NCBI RefSeq assembly: GCF_030247185.1
Contig: NC_080571.1
Coordinates: 28,515,198 to 28,579,197 of the forward strand
Length of the DNA: 64,000 bases
Direction: 5' to 3'
Source of the DNA: Malaya genurostris
Taxonomy: Eukaryota > Arthropoda > Insecta > Diptera > Culicidae
Part shown: one piece after another, positions 34,334-46,573 of the stretch
How the letters are laid out: each line of letters opens with the position of its first letter
Position numbering within the stretch: the first letter of the stretch is position 1
Position numbers and translations under genes: made by a program
Notes under the pieces: generated by a model
Seen by the model: only the letters and a program-made list of their open reading frames with translations
Told to the model about the DNA's origin: nothing
Databases searched by the model: none

Positions 34334-35511
34334 AGGAGTGTATCGAAAATAAACTATCCACAATTTTTCTTTCAAATAATGATAAAAAACGATATTTTAT
34401 TCAAACTAAAAATTGATCCTTTATTGTACGAGGTTAAAAATGAGCATAATGAAAACCGGATAGAATTTAAATTCTTTCTTCACGAATTTTCGAACTTGTG
34501 ATCGAACGCTCTTCATCAAGTTCCGGATATCGGTTGCATCGCATTTTTTGGACGCTTGAGCCCAAATTTTTTTGAACTCCTGCATGTTTCCAGCTGCCTT
34601 GCCTTACCAGTCTTCTTGAAGACCCGCTTCACGATTGCTCAGTAACGTTCGATGGGTCGAAGCTGAGGGCAATTTGGTGGATTGATATTTTTCTCAACGA
34701 AATTTATAGCATTTTCCGCAAGCCAACTGAGAGTGGTTTTGGCATAGTGAGCCGACGCTAAATCCGGCCAAAACAGTGGAGGTGTACTATACTAATTAAA
34801 TAAAGGCAGCAATCTCTTCTGAAGACACTCAGATCGTTAGATTTCTGCGTTTATAGTTCCGGTAGTGTAAAAAAATGGTTGACTTCGAACCACAGGAACA
34901 TATTGCTTGCCATACCAGTACCTTTTGACCGAATTTCTCCATTTGAATCGACCTGTCCGCATCACTCACATCCTCCCTTACGACGACAGTAAAGTATTGT
35001 GGACCTGGAAGGGTTTTTGAGTCCTCCTTTACATAAGTCTCATCGTCTATCAAAACGCATACTACCTAGCACTGTAAACGACGCGAATACAATTTCCGGG
35101 CCTGCTCATTACTGCTACTGTTACTGCTCGCTTCTTCTGTTCTACACTTTGGCTTTTTTGGCCAAATCACGTATTGACATTGGTTTGTTCTTCGTGATTA
35201 AAGATACCACTTTCTGATCCAGTTTCGGGTTGCAAGAACCTTTTTGGCTTTTCTGCCTCTTCCTGGTAGCTCATTCAAAGAATAGTGTTCCCCAAACTTA
35301 TTAATGATGGTTTCAACACTGGCTGTGTTCAGAACCTTAATTTTCACTTCCTTTTCAATACTCGACATTTTGAAAACGCAGAATTTCAACCGCACAAACG
35401 AGAGCTGACAGATCAACGCACTGCATGCTGTGATCTGGGCATAAAAAAACCATCACAAATACATGCGTACAACACAAATGTATGTGGATAGCTTTTTTTC
35501 AATACACTTCT
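34334..35511 (-). pseudogene. Second DD37E (ITmD37E-type) element, degraded
   Basis: TIRs AGGAGTGTATCG / AGAAGTGTATTG followed by GAAAATAAACTATCCACA-like sequence define 34334-35511, flanked by TA (34332-34333, 35512-35513). On the minus strand: an N-terminal piece MSSIEKEVKIKVLN..GRGRKAKK (35370-35200); then IDDETYVKEDSKTLPGPQYF with the first catalytic Asp intact (about 35053-34990) and VLVWQAICSCGSKS; then FWPDLASAHYAKTTLSW through NCPQLRPIE (34770-34650) with exactly 37 residues between Asp and Glu. Several frameshifts and a degraded region between 35200 and 35060 make it non-functional. TIRs differ from the 29641 element, so it is a distinct family. Confidence 0.8.
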
Positions 35512-35513
35512 TA

Positions 35514-36480
35514 TTTAAAGCCCCAATATATAGAATAATGTTATCAGATTGATATGGATTGTGTGAAAATTCACAAGTCAATCGAGTGGCTCAAACTGAA
35601 AATATAAAATTGATCTGCAGCAAACCCATCCATTTTATTTCATTTTTTTCAGTAGTGGCGTGTCATCTCGCGTTATTTACAGCAATGCGAATAGGAGAAG
35701 CAGGATACTTCCTTACAGATATTTCACATTACTCTTATTTACAATGTCTTATTATATTTCTCCTAACTAATAATCGAGCTAGACTAAACTCCGGCCGATC
35801 ATTCGGGAAATGTTTGATATTTTTATTCGGGTTCACGATAAGTTTAAGATGCGCACGTGAAGTTTATAACCGAGCAGATATTTCCTGCGACCGTGCTTAA
35901 CAAGGCCGTATGTAGTTTAGACTGCAAGAAGCATCCATTTGGTATTTTATTGTTTTGGTTAGGGAGTCAACATTACTTCGTATCGCGTAAGGCTTTATTA
36001 TTATCGATTATCGATGGATGATGATTGAGTGATATCTTGCCAGCATTAAGACTGTCTATTAAAGAAACAGAACGCAATGGATTAAATGTATGAATTGACG
36101 GCAAACCTTCCGACAGCCGGTTGTCCGGACTTCTACGAGTTTCTGAAGGAATTTCATATTTTAGTAGGCAACACTTATTAATACAAAACGTGATAAAATT
36201 GCAACGTATTCTCGGTAGCCGGCTACCCAGAGAAATAAACACATGATAATATTATTCGAAAATTTACTAACAATCAACCCCATCCTGTGATGCATGTGGA
36301 AATGCAGAGGATTCCTCGGTTTCTAGTAGCAACATGCATTGAACTAACAATCATTCCTTTCCAAGTAGATCTGCATTCGGACGTGGCCGGCGTGAAACTA
36401 CGTAACAAAAAACAGTTTGCAAGCCTAATTGGTTCTGATCAATAACGGAGTAGCAACATACGGGCGGTCTCTAAAGCCAA
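35514..36480. other. No gene recognised
   Basis: Complex A+T-rich sequence. The open frame 35559-35900 (113 codons) has no recognisable domain and no supporting signal. No transposon ends are seen. Confidence 0.4.
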
Positions 36481-36489
36481 TACTAATTA

Positions 36490-37010
36490 TTTGACAGTTT
36501 TGAAATATCTGTGAAACAGTTCTTAAACTATTTAAACCAATTTGTGATAAGTTTGAGACCATCGTTTCGTCGTAATTTGACGTCGATTTCAGGACAATTT
36601 GATGGAAATGTGGAGTCAATTCAATTTTCAAACCGGTTTGCAACAGAGAATTTTGAATCGGTTCCGAAACAGTTTTGGAAGCAACGATTTAAAAGTTTTT
36701 CAACAAGTAAGGAATTTAAAGACAATTTTGATACATTTGAAAATAATTTTCCGTCAATTTGAAACAATTTTGTTTCCATTTGAAACAATTTTAAAATAGT
36801 TTTAGGACAATTGTTTTCGAAAATTGATAGACAATTTTCAAACAATTCGAATAATATTCGGTTAAGACAATTTTATATTTAATTGGAGCCAGGTCTTACA
36901 CAACTTTGAGATAATTTTCAAACAGTGTTGATATCAATTTGCAACAGTTTTGATCGAATAATGGAATAACTATAGAAGAATTTTCAAAAATTTCATGACA
37001 ATTTTGAGAA
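36490..37010. repeat. Degenerate CAATTTTGAAA tandem array
   Basis: Irregular repetition of ACAATTTTGAAAC / GTTTGAAACAATTTT words. Strand asymmetry and style resemble the arrays at 51.8-53.1 and 59.0-61.9 kb, but the unit differs. Confidence 0.5.
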
Positions 37011-37680
37011 AAAAATGTTTTGTAAACATTGAGGGGTTCGTACAAAAAAGCACATATTTTATTTCAGCTTTCATCATGTTTTCACGAACGATTTCAAGAT
37101 ATTTAATGAACAGTAGTATAGCTCAAGAACCAGCAATTTTGGCATTGTCTTAGTAGTAACCGTTCCCGAGATATTGAGATATGAAATTCAAAGTACTTGG
37201 GAATGAAAATTGTTGAATCACGTAATTTGAACAAATTATAACAAACTGTAGCAGCTCGATCCATGGTCGCTTTTCATCAGCCACTCAAGGCGACGAACAC
37301 CTTAACTCGTTTAATTTATTGTCTAAATATCACGAGAACCGTTACTTCTAGGAGAGGGGGCAAATTGTTAACTCTAAAATCATAATCTGGTGTTAAATCA
37401 CCTTAATTTTTTTTTTCAATCCCGAACTGCTTGTCATTTGTTTTAATTAAAGACAGTTATAAAATTCACGTCAAATGTTGGTTTTTGACAACTAGTTCAA
37501 AATAGAAATATTGCAAAAAAAAAAATTAGAAATGTGATTTTTTATTCGCACTTTTTCGATTATTTTTTGTTTGCTCTTAGAAAAACATTCATTTTTGTTA
37601 CCAGTTCTACGTCTCGTTTTAGACTCGTCAATTTTCATTAACCTCTCCCCTATGGTGGTATCAATATCACATTCCTCATC
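37011..37680. other. No gene recognised
   Basis: Includes text such as ATATCACGAGAACCGTTACTTCTAGGAG (37328-37356), similar in style to the 12.2/14.2 kb direct repeat. No coding signal is present. Confidence 0.35.
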
Positions 37681-39360
37681 TAGTTTCCAGTGGACTTTCG
37701 TTTTCATGGATTGATAAACTGTTCAATATTATTTCCTTATTATTTTCCTTCTTCTTCACATGCGGACCACAGATAGTAACTCATCTGGTGGGACCTCTGG
37801 AAACGTGATCATCATGGTAAAATATCACATTTTCCTTTAAGTGCTTAGTCGATCAACCGACAAATTGAGCATCACCATATACGTCTCCATTTTCATTATT
37901 AAAACACCATCATCATCATCACCACTATCATCAACATCCACGCAAAACCACGACCGAGATACCTATTTATGCAACGCAACAGGTGTTATATTGCAGCTGC
38001 TCTCTTGTTTATGCAATCTTTCAAATCGCCAACAGCAGGTAAGCTAACTGCGATCGGGAGAGACTAGCACCAACAAACCAAGCAAGCCATGAATACTCGA
38101 GACAGAGGCAGAGAGGAGACAGCGAGTGAGAGAGAGAGTGAAGGATGCATTATGCGTTCAGCTGGTCTGATTCAGCATATGAACAATAACCGAAAGCATG
38201 CAAGCAAGCAAATCAAAACCGCGATTGCGCGATTTGCAAGGTTCTTCTGCCATGGGACCGTTTGCCTGCCCGTATGGGGCTTTGCAACCCAGCAGAAGTT
38301 CCAGTACCGGTTGGTCCGAAAATCAACGTCATCAATCACACGGACGCAACGTGCAACAGCAGGTTGGCAGTTCAAGTTCAATAGCACTTTGAACTGTCAG
38401 ATGTTGGAGCACCTGCTCGATGAAATGAGCAAACGGAACGAGAATACACTTGCCAACTAATTGTTTTGGTATTCGGTGTGGTAAACAACAGTTTCAACGT
38501 AGTAGGCAACGCCGAACAACTCAGCACGTCAATTTGAATCACTAAACCGCCAATACATTGAAAATGGTTCCAAGTGTAACGCAAATTTAGATTCTTTTTT
38601 TTAGGACAACTAAACTTCCAGTCACATGAGTCTCTCGTCACGCAATTTGTTTTTGTTTTTTCTCTAAAGTCCTAAATTTTGCACCCCGAAACTGGCAGCT
38701 AAGCGCGTTAGCAACCACGATCAGCGCCAATGTTCAATATTGATTTTCTACTTCAGTTAAGTTCGAACCCGGCGGAAGTTAGCTACCGGTGCACCGACGA
38801 CAAATGGGTAAACAGTGAATGTATTGGTACGTAAATAAACTGGATGGTTGCCATGACTCGAAAAAAAAATAGCCAACAACAACCAACCAATATTTGCTAC
38901 CGTGATTAAAAACTTTGGTTGATAATGTTCTCATTTTGTGTGGAATCCTCCAACGAATTTATCATTCAAAGCTTGATTGTCATGACATTGACAATTTGTA
39001 TGTCACTCGATTGTTCAACGCGAGTCGATTTAAAATTTTTACCAAATTTTTAGAAAGGTTCCAAGATTTTTATAATGCTAAATGCTACAGGAACAATGTG
39101 ATTGGCAAAAATAATGTGTTTCGCTTATAGACAGCGAATCTAAAATCAACCCCCAAGCCTACACTCAATAGCAGGCGGATGGGTAATATCACAGACATGA
39201 CCGAAATGACGTGAATAAAACAACAACTGGCGACTGAAGTTTTCAAGAATCATCGAATTTCGATTATTTTAAGACCAGGTAAAATGAAACTACCTCTCTG
39301 ACTACTGTGGTCAAGGCACAGTGATGCCAGGGCAGCAAAACTAGAAAAAAAAACAAGACC
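37681..39360. other. Apparently unique island, possible regulatory sequence
   Basis: Base composition is more balanced than in neighbours, with CATCATCATC and GAGAGAGAG microsatellites and few repeat-like words. The open frame 38089-38460 (123 codons) and its antisense partner match no family I know. It could contain an enhancer or an untranslated exon of Crag or of a neighbour; nothing in the sequence decides this. Confidence 0.35.
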
Positions 39361-39364
39361 AGTT

Positions 39365-40281
39365 TTAATCCACCTAGTGGTGTAATGAAGCCTTTCTCAT
39401 ATCGTATACCGTGGAATTTTTGGCTCTTGAATAAAAAACACGAAAGTTTGTTTGATCATTGACTAACATAAGCTACGGAATGAAGAAGTTTTAAGCCAGA
39501 TTTAGAAAAGTTTCCACGTTTGCCAGCAATTTTTGTCAATCTTAATGACGGTTAGAAACTACAGACAGAATGAATCAGAAATCTGATGGTGAATCTCGGA
39601 GAAAGTGAAGTGAGTTTCGTTTTGAAGTTATTGACCACTATTTCCGATACTCCCCGAACCGGAAACTGGGACCAGGTATAACCAAAGCTGGTTCGATCTT
39701 GAGTTGAATTTAGGAAACCAAACATTTTTTTGCCGTGTCGACTTCGTAACTCCGAAACCGGAAGTCGGATCCGAATGAAATTCATTGATAATCTTTGTGA
39801 GCCTAAGATTCTACAAGAAAATGAAATGATTTTCTTTTTGGAGAGTCTTTGATCACGGTTTGCGGTACTTTCATTATAGAAAACGGTGATCCGGTGTATC
39901 CGAAATCAAATTCTTTGAATGTCAACCAGCTAGACCTGCACAATTCATGAATTATACGGGTAGTTATAAAGATTTTGCTCGTATTTTCAGCACTTTGTAT
40001 AGAAATATGCTTTTGAAATTGATTTTTTTATACTTATCAGGCTGTAATTTCGGAACCGGAAGTCGGGTCTGGATAAAATTCAATAGCATTCTTTGGAATC
40101 GTAAGACCTTTCATTTGAACCTAAGATGGTGAAAATCAGTCTAGCGGTTTCTGAGAAAATCGAGTGTAGATTTATTTTCGTTTTACCATTACTCCAGAAC
40201 CGGAAGCCAGATCAACATAAAATTCTATAGTAGGCTATGGTGACCGTAGAAACTATCATTTAAATGAGTTTTGTTTTCATT
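39365..40281. repeat. Dispersed repeat with ACCGGAAGTCGGATC units
   Basis: It starts AATCCACCTAGTGGTGTAAT (39369), an end also seen inverted at 51200 and related to 17170. It contains repeated GAACCGGAAGTCGG / GAACCGGAAACTGG / GAACCGGAAGCCAG words near 39655, 39750, 40050 and 40195, each followed by AAAATTCAAT-like text. I recognise this as a common mosquito-genome repeat; class uncertain. Confidence 0.5.
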
Positions 40282-40282
40282 T

Positions 40283-40568
40283 TGTCGGAATACGACTTAC
40301 GTTACTATGGGCGCCTTTTCAAAATGTACCCTCTGAGGGAGTGATCAGTTTTTGATCGTGAATATCTCTTGTTGTATCTAACGAATCAACATAATTTTTG
40401 TTACATGCCATCGGAAATATGATCACAATTTTATGATAAAATTTTCAGTTGTGTGACATAATCTCAAAAAATTCAAAATTAAAATTTTCTGAAATGTTTG
40501 GTATAAACGAGTATCAAAGTGGATAGGCGCATTTGCCTTTTCTATATGCTGCTATTTTTTAGCCCTCA
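40283..40568 (+). repeat. TGTCGTG-family fragment (copy 4, left part)
   Basis: Starts TGTCGGAATACGACTTACG and runs through ACATGCCATCGGAAATATG to GCGCATTTGCC. It then jumps to CTATATGCTGCTATTTTTTA, skipping the roughly 350 bp that lie between the same words at 43290-43645. It ends where the LINE begins. Confidence 0.55.
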
Positions 40569-40878
40569 GGCTGCTCGGCCATCCATGGAAGTTGACCATC
40601 AATGTTAACTTCCCTCTCTGAGCAGCCTAGATAGCCGTGTAGTGTCGGTAGCGGTTTCCCAACTGGCTAAGAATAACGCTACGGTCCACCTGTACCGGTG
40701 GTATAAGTCCACCAAACAGGTAAGCCGTGTGGCATCCGGCGGAATTATTTTTTACCAAGAATTGATCCACTGGTTTCCTGTTCCATGTCGTAAAAGGCCA
40801 CAAAAATAGGAACTCCTAAGTCAAGGTGTATTTCCGTGCCGATGGCTGAATGGCTGCAGGAGGTTAAACATTGCAGTC

Positions 40879-41760
40879 GTGAACGGAATATCTTGGGTTT
40901 TTCCTCAAGGTGGTGTACTATCCCCACTTTTATGGAACCTAGTCGCTGATGGTTTGTTAAGGAAACTTAATAACCTTGGATTTCCGACTTATGGTTTTGC
41001 CGACGATTATCATATATTGATGACCGGTATAAGCATTAACACTCTCTTTGATTTAATGCAGCAAGCCTTGCGATCTGTTGAACAATGGTGTTGTCAGGTT
41101 GGATTATCTGTAAATCCGGGTAAAACATCAATGGTGCTTTTCACTCATCGTAGGATAATTACAGGAGCTCGTCCGTTGCAGTTCTTTGCTTCAGGGGTCA
41201 CTGTGGTCGATCAAGTTAAATACGTCGGGGTTATTCTTGACTCAAAACTGAATTGGTCTGCTCACATTGATTTCAGGATTAAAAGAGCTTGCATGGCTTT
41301 CGGCCAATGCAGACGAGCTTTTGGAAAATCATGGGGACTCAAACCCAGATATATTCATTGGATCTACATAACTATTGTTAGACCAATTTTAGCATATGGA
41401 TGTCTTGTATGGTGGCAGAAAGGAGAAGTCGCGACAGTTCAGTCAAAGCTAAATCATCTCCAAAGGATGGTCCTAATGGCGATGACAGGAGCATTCACGA
41501 CAACTCCTACTGCTGCTCTAGAGGCGCTACTGTGCATTAAACCACTACATGTGTTCCTAAAACAAGAAGCATTATCTTGTGCATACCGTCTTAGGGTTAC
41601 AGGGCTTTGGAACAGTAACCCATTAGATTATGCTACCAGTCACACTCGCTTGTGGTCTCAAATGGTTACGTGGGATGAGTATTTACTCGCTCCTAGTGAC
41701 CTAACTCTCACATGCAGTTTTCCTTTTAAAACATTCAATGTGAGCTATCCTCTTCGTTAG
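40879..41760 (+). pseudogene. LINE reverse transcriptase, C-terminal fragment
   Basis: A 293-codon stretch: GISWVFPQGGVLSPLLWN (RT motif before the active site), YGFADDYHILM (active site), VGLSVNPGKTSM, YVGVILDSKLNWSAHI, then the thumb/connection region. The palm start and fingers are missing, so it lacks the front of the enzyme. A stop codon at 41758-41760 separates it from RNase H by a single in-frame interruption, TAG after YPLR; the reading frame continues beyond it. Confidence 0.82.
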
Positions 41761-42369
41761 AAATGGTTGTCTGGTTGTCTGGAACGACAACTTGATGAAC
41801 ACATAGTTTGTTATACGGACGGTTCTCTGTTGAATGGTCGTGCTGGTGCTGGTGTCTACTGTCGTGAAATGAGGCTGGAGCAGTCTCATTCACTTGGTAG
41901 ATACTGTACTGTGTTCCAAGCAGAAATCTACGCGATTCTGTGTGGAGTACAATCGGCACTTCAGCAGAGGATCTGTGGTAAACGAATTTATTTTTGTTCC
42001 GACAGTCAGGCAGCCTTAAAAGCACTCAGTTCGAATGACTCACGGTCGAATCTAGTGATCGCATGTCGAACTCAAATTGAAGACCTCAGCATTTCAAATG
42101 CTGTTTACTTCTTATGGGTACCCGGCCATTCTGGTATTACTGGAAATGAATGGGCTGATGAGTTGGCTAGAGCTGGTGCAACGAATGATTTCGTTGGTCC
42201 TGAACCAGCTTTACCACTTTCAACTAGTTGGATAAAGCACAAGATACGTTCTTGGGCTGCATCCAAACATGCCAGCTACTGGCGCAGCTTGCAAACTTGC
42301 GCTCAGACAAAAGCATTTCTATCAGATTTAAATCTGAAAATGTCAAAGTGTCTACTGCATTTCTCCTAG
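41761..42369 (+). pseudogene. LINE RNase H domain and tail
   Basis: Continues the reverse transcriptase frame after one stop. RNase H motifs are CYTDGSLLNGRAGAGVY (first Asp), FQAEIYAI (Glu), FCSDSQAAL (Asp) and WVPGHSGITGNEWADELA (His/Asp), so all catalytic positions are present. The frame then breaks near 42330; coding text continues in other frames to about 42636 (CDLCECDYGTSYHLICNCPAL). Confidence 0.8.
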
Positions 42370-43147
42370 CAACATTGCAGTATTCTGGTCAGAGCTCTGA
42401 CTGGACATTGCAAACTCAATTATCACATGGCTACTATTCAACGTGCTGAGTATTATTCGTGTGATTTGTGTGAATGCGATTATGGTACTTCATATCATCT
42501 GATATGTAACTGTCCCGCATTGACGCAGCTACGTATCCGGGTTTTTGGTTCTCCATACATGGTTGAGTCTGTGTATGCGGATCTAAAATTGAAGGATATT
42601 CGCTCGTTTCTCACCCAATGTGGTAAGGAGCTATAGTCAGAAGGGTTCATCGTTCTTCCTGGAGTGAATGAATCCCTTCTGTATTCACCTTAAATAGGGT
42701 TTGGCAGATTGTTTGGCATCCTTTGGGGGGTACCGAATTTACTTCTGCTCGTACATACTGCGAGTCGTTCTGCATTCTTCCGGGAGTGCAGAATGGTGTC
42801 GCTTTTGTAAGATCTCTAAATCCTCTCGGGGGTTGGAGGTTTTATTAACAGCAGACTGTTCGGGACCTCGTAGAGGTTCAGAATTTCCTTCTGCTTCCAC
42901 TAAATGTGATCCTCAGCAGATTGTTCAGCATCCCTTAGGGGTGCAGAATTTACTTCTGCTTTTATGTGTTTTTGTGTCGTCAATTTTTGCCATCCTCCTA
43001 GTCCAACCCTTACCATTTCCTTTCAATCCTTCCCTCTTATATATCGGGAAAATGATGCTAAAAACAAATTGATGGCAAGGCACAAATCTCCAAATATCAA
43101 GGGGAACGTGCCATTTGAGCCAATTTGTTCTGATTCCTGATTCCTGA

Positions 43148-44540
43148 TACATGCCATCGGAAATATGATCACAATTTTATGATAAAATTTTCAGTTGTGT
43201 GACATAATCTCAAAAAATTCAAAATTAAAATTTTCTGAAATGTTTGGTATAAACGAGTATCAAAGTGGATAGGCGCATTTGCCTTTCTCGTATTTTGAAA
43301 GCTCATAGCTCTGTGATCTGTGAAAGGATTTATATAATCTAACTACCAATAGAATCGAAATTGTTCGACTTAAACGTGTATAGCAACAGCATTGAAGTAT
43401 TTCAAAAATACACTATTGAAAAACCTGTCTCATTTGACCTATGTCAATACCAGCCAATCAGAACGCGTTCTGAGGAAGAGAACAAAATATCTGCTGCTGT
43501 CTAACGAATCGTTCGAGGAAAATGTTAGCGTAGAGAGTTCCACAATTTGGTTCTTCTGAAAGGCAGGAATGAATCCCGTACAGCATCCTGATAGTTTCAT
43601 TCAATTAAATGCAAATGCGAAATGAAATAATCGAAATTGAAATTCTATATGCTGCTATTTTTTAGCCCTTAGGACCGCCCATTAGTTAAATGCTACAAAC
43701 GAAATCACGTAAAAAGAAACCTCTTAACAAAAATTGGATCAGTTTGGATTCTATCGCCACTGCGAGCAGATGTATTGTATGTCGTTTGCAAAGCTAGTTT
43801 CGCTTCCGAAAAGAGCGATTACGTCACAGCTGCTAGTCGTTTGCATTGGTGAAAAAAAACAACGAAAAAGGGACAACGGTGGAGAACATCACACAAAATC
43901 AGCCGTTCTAATGGCTCTAAAAGTTTTCTAAAGAACTATTAGGATTTCTTCTTCGCAAATCGAAGGTAAAAATCCTCAGTTTAGTGCAAATCTAGAACAG
44001 TTAAATCAGATTTGTGCACTTTTCGCTGAGTGTTAGTCGTGAAAATTCAAAGCACTTTTCAGTGATAAAGATCAATATAGAGAATTAATTGAATTTACTC
44101 TTTCGTTCTAAAAGCATCAGATTTATCCAAATAGAAGTAGACAAAGTTTGCACCGTCACTAACACATTCAATTACGAATCACGCAATGCCAAAATGTAAG
44201 TGTTGATATAGAACAAATTTTTATACTATAATGGGTGTGGTTTGAAAATATGCCGTGCGAAACTTGGTTGCCACGTATACAGATTAATCTGTATTTTTAT
44301 TTTAAAAATCTACACTGGTTATTTCATAATATTTAATTGTGTTTCATAATGTTTAATGTAACTAATCTGAACTTTAGTTTAGGTGCATCGTTTCAAATTC
44401 TAGTAGTAAAAAAGGGAAATGCTTGCATAATTCATACTATTGATTAACTAATTGATATTCGGAAGTGTTGAGGAACATGCCAGTTGTTTTCGTATTCACG
44501 ACATCCAGTTATGTCTCAAACATTACCCACCCGCCTTATT
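43148..44540 (+). repeat. TGTCGTG-family fragment (copy 4, right part)
   Basis: Begins ACATGCCATCGGAAATATG, i.e. repeats text already present at 40405-40541, then continues through CCAATCAGAACGCGTTCTG and GTTTGCATTGGTGAAAA to the inverted end CGTATTCACGACA (to 44503) and the shared tail to about 44540. It is closest to copy 3 (32728). Confidence 0.6.
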
Positions 44541-44872
44541 TTTGCACACTTTTCCTCGTAACTCCGGAGTCGAAGGTTCGACCCGTGTACATTTAAATAG
44601 CAAGCAATGGGAGGATAAGACCATTCAAGTTTGTATGCCTCCGAGAGACTTCTTCGATAAAGCAATTTATTGTTTCTAAAGACCCGTAACACATTATACG
44701 GACAACACGAGCCACTTAAACCCATCTGTATTCAGTTCAACGAGCCTTGTAATTTTAATTTGTTGTTTAATGTTTTTTACCACAAATTTTAAGAACTTTT
44801 TCGTGTTGTATCTCGTAAAAATTTTCTTTACGTTTTTGGACATTAGTTGATATTCATTCAGACATACCACAA
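44541..44872. other. No gene recognised
   Basis: Short spacer between the repeat tail and the 8-bp array; no feature seen. Confidence 0.4.
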
Positions 44873-45450
44873 AAAACAAATAAACAAATAAACAAATAAA
44901 CAAATAAACAAATAAACAAATAAACAAATAAACAAATAAACAAATAAACAAATAAACAAATAAACAAATAAACAAATAAACAAATAAACAAATAAACAAA
45001 TAAACAAATAAACAAATAAACAAATAAACAAATAAACAAATAAACAAATAAACAAATAAACAAATAAACAAATAAACAAATAAACAAATAAACAAATAAA
45101 CAAATAAACAAATAAACAAATAAACAAATAAACAAATAAACAAATAAACAAATAAACAAATAAACAAATAAACAAATAAACAAATAAACAAATAAACAAA
45201 TAAACAAATAAACAAATAAACAAATAAACAAATAAACAAATAAACAAATAAACAAATAAACAAATAAACAAATAAACAAATAAACAAATAAACAAATAAA
45301 CAAATAAACAAATAAACAAATAAACAAATAAACAAATAAACAAATAAACAAATAAACAAATAAACAAATAAACAAATAAACAAATAAACAAATAAACAAA
45401 TAAACAAATAAACAAATAAACAAATAAACAAATAAACAAATAAACAAATA
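44873..45450. repeat. Perfect (CAAATAAA)n array, about 72 copies
   Basis: Uninterrupted 8-bp units over 578 bp with no visible substitutions. Because 8 is not a multiple of 3, all three minus-strand frames stay open and give an eight-residue repeat (LFVYLFIC); this is not a gene. Perfection implies very recent expansion or sequence homogenisation. Confidence 0.95.
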
Positions 45451-46573
45451 AGTAATTACGATTATAAGTTACAAAATCACCATTTTTGATAGTGATAATT
45501 TTTTTTCCCAAGATAGATTTGGACGAAATTTTCTGGACATGTAGACTTCGTCAACAAAAGGCCAAAATAATAATACAAAAACAGATTGGACAAGAATAAA
45601 AATCCGGATTGGTCAAAAAAAATATTTTTATTAGCAGAAACTGTATTTCCTTAAAAGTGCCTATTTTGCTATTACTTAACACTTGGTAGAAAACATAAAC
45701 ACTTTTATTGGGACAAAATTTCAGCAAAATAAAACATCGTGCTTTTTTACAAATTGATTTTTGATTAAAAACCGTTTTTTTCTATTGTAGAATTAATTAG
45801 ATTCTTTTTCAGTATTTTAATTCGAATATTCCACTGATTTCACGAAAATCACAAGTAAAACACTGTTTTGAAGGATTTGTAACTTTTCGACAAGAAGTAT
45901 TTGAAAAAAAAGGTTGAAAAAGTTTAGTCCTTTTCAAGACAGTTTAGATGAATTTTGGAAAAATTTAGTATGCATCGCATTTTGTGGCCAAAGTTTACAT
46001 CCGATACGCGCGAAATTCGTCTATTGTTATTGACATTTTTGAAATAACAAGAATCGTAGTTTGAAATATGAAAATTTTAAGAATGAGAAAAAATCTTTCC
46101 AGAATTGTTTCAAGAACTGTGAGATTTAAAAAGTGGATTCGATAAAAATGGCACAACCATCTTTTCTTGCAAAAATGAAATCGATTTTCCGATTTCCTTG
46201 AAATTTAAAGGGAGTGAATACCGACTGAGTGATTTTTTCGTCAGATGATGCCCATTGTTTTATTCAATTTTGTCTCTCATCCAGAATGCCTGTTGACTTC
46301 ACTCTTCAAATTTTGTAAAACCGTGATTTTTGTTGTCACCTAAATCTGATTCTACGACAGCTCAGTTTCAATAGTTTCCGGATATTTGCGATGTTCCATC
46401 TTCATAAATGATCAGAATTGATCAATCAGACGAAACTCCGGTTAATTTAGTGGGTCCATATTTTTCCCCAAAATTTACTCCGTTGGCTCGATATCACTAT
46501 AACACGTTTCGAGCGTAGTGGCCGGATGCTAGATCAATCCAAAACAGAGCTGGTCCTTTGAATCGCCTTATGA
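45451..46573. other. A+T-rich sequence, possible Tc1-like scrap
   Basis: On the minus strand 46570-46490 reads FWIDLASGHYARNVL, reminiscent of the second-Asp motif of Tc1-like transposases (compare WPDLASCHY at 30480). No further motif or TIR supports it. The rest is featureless. Confidence 0.35.

Larger units (their letters stand above)
40569..43147 (+). mobile_element. LOA-clade LINE (Lian-like), 5'-truncated, defective
   Basis: Contains the distal reverse transcriptase (FPQGGVLSPLLW at 40903; FADDYHILM, catalytic Asp pair; NPGKTSMVLF), then an RNase H domain and a zinc-knuckle-like CDLCECDYGTSYHLICNC near 42455. The 3' region has repeated TGCAGAATTTACTTCTGCT motifs and ends in CTGATTCCTGATTCCTGAT. 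A reverse transcriptase followed by RNase H in a non-LTR element is typical of LOA/I-type clades; Lian of Aedes is the one I would compare. Endonuclease, ORF1 and the proximal RT are absent. 40569-40870 (ACTGGCTAAGAATAACGC etc.) is non-coding sequence ahead of the RT fragment. Confidence 0.8.

Noticed and set aside
38089..38460. 123-codon open frame as a host gene
   Set aside because: No recognised motif; a frame overlaps it on the other strand; kept only as part of a unique island.
44694..45511. Three overlapping minus-strand frames of about 200-245 codons (LFVYLFIC repeats)
   Set aside because: Product of the (CAAATAAA)n array read in three frames; no gene structure.
46490..46570. Independent Tc1-like element
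   Set aside because: Only one motif-like phrase (FWIDLASGHYAR) is visible and no TIR or second motif; mentioned within the spacer entry only.
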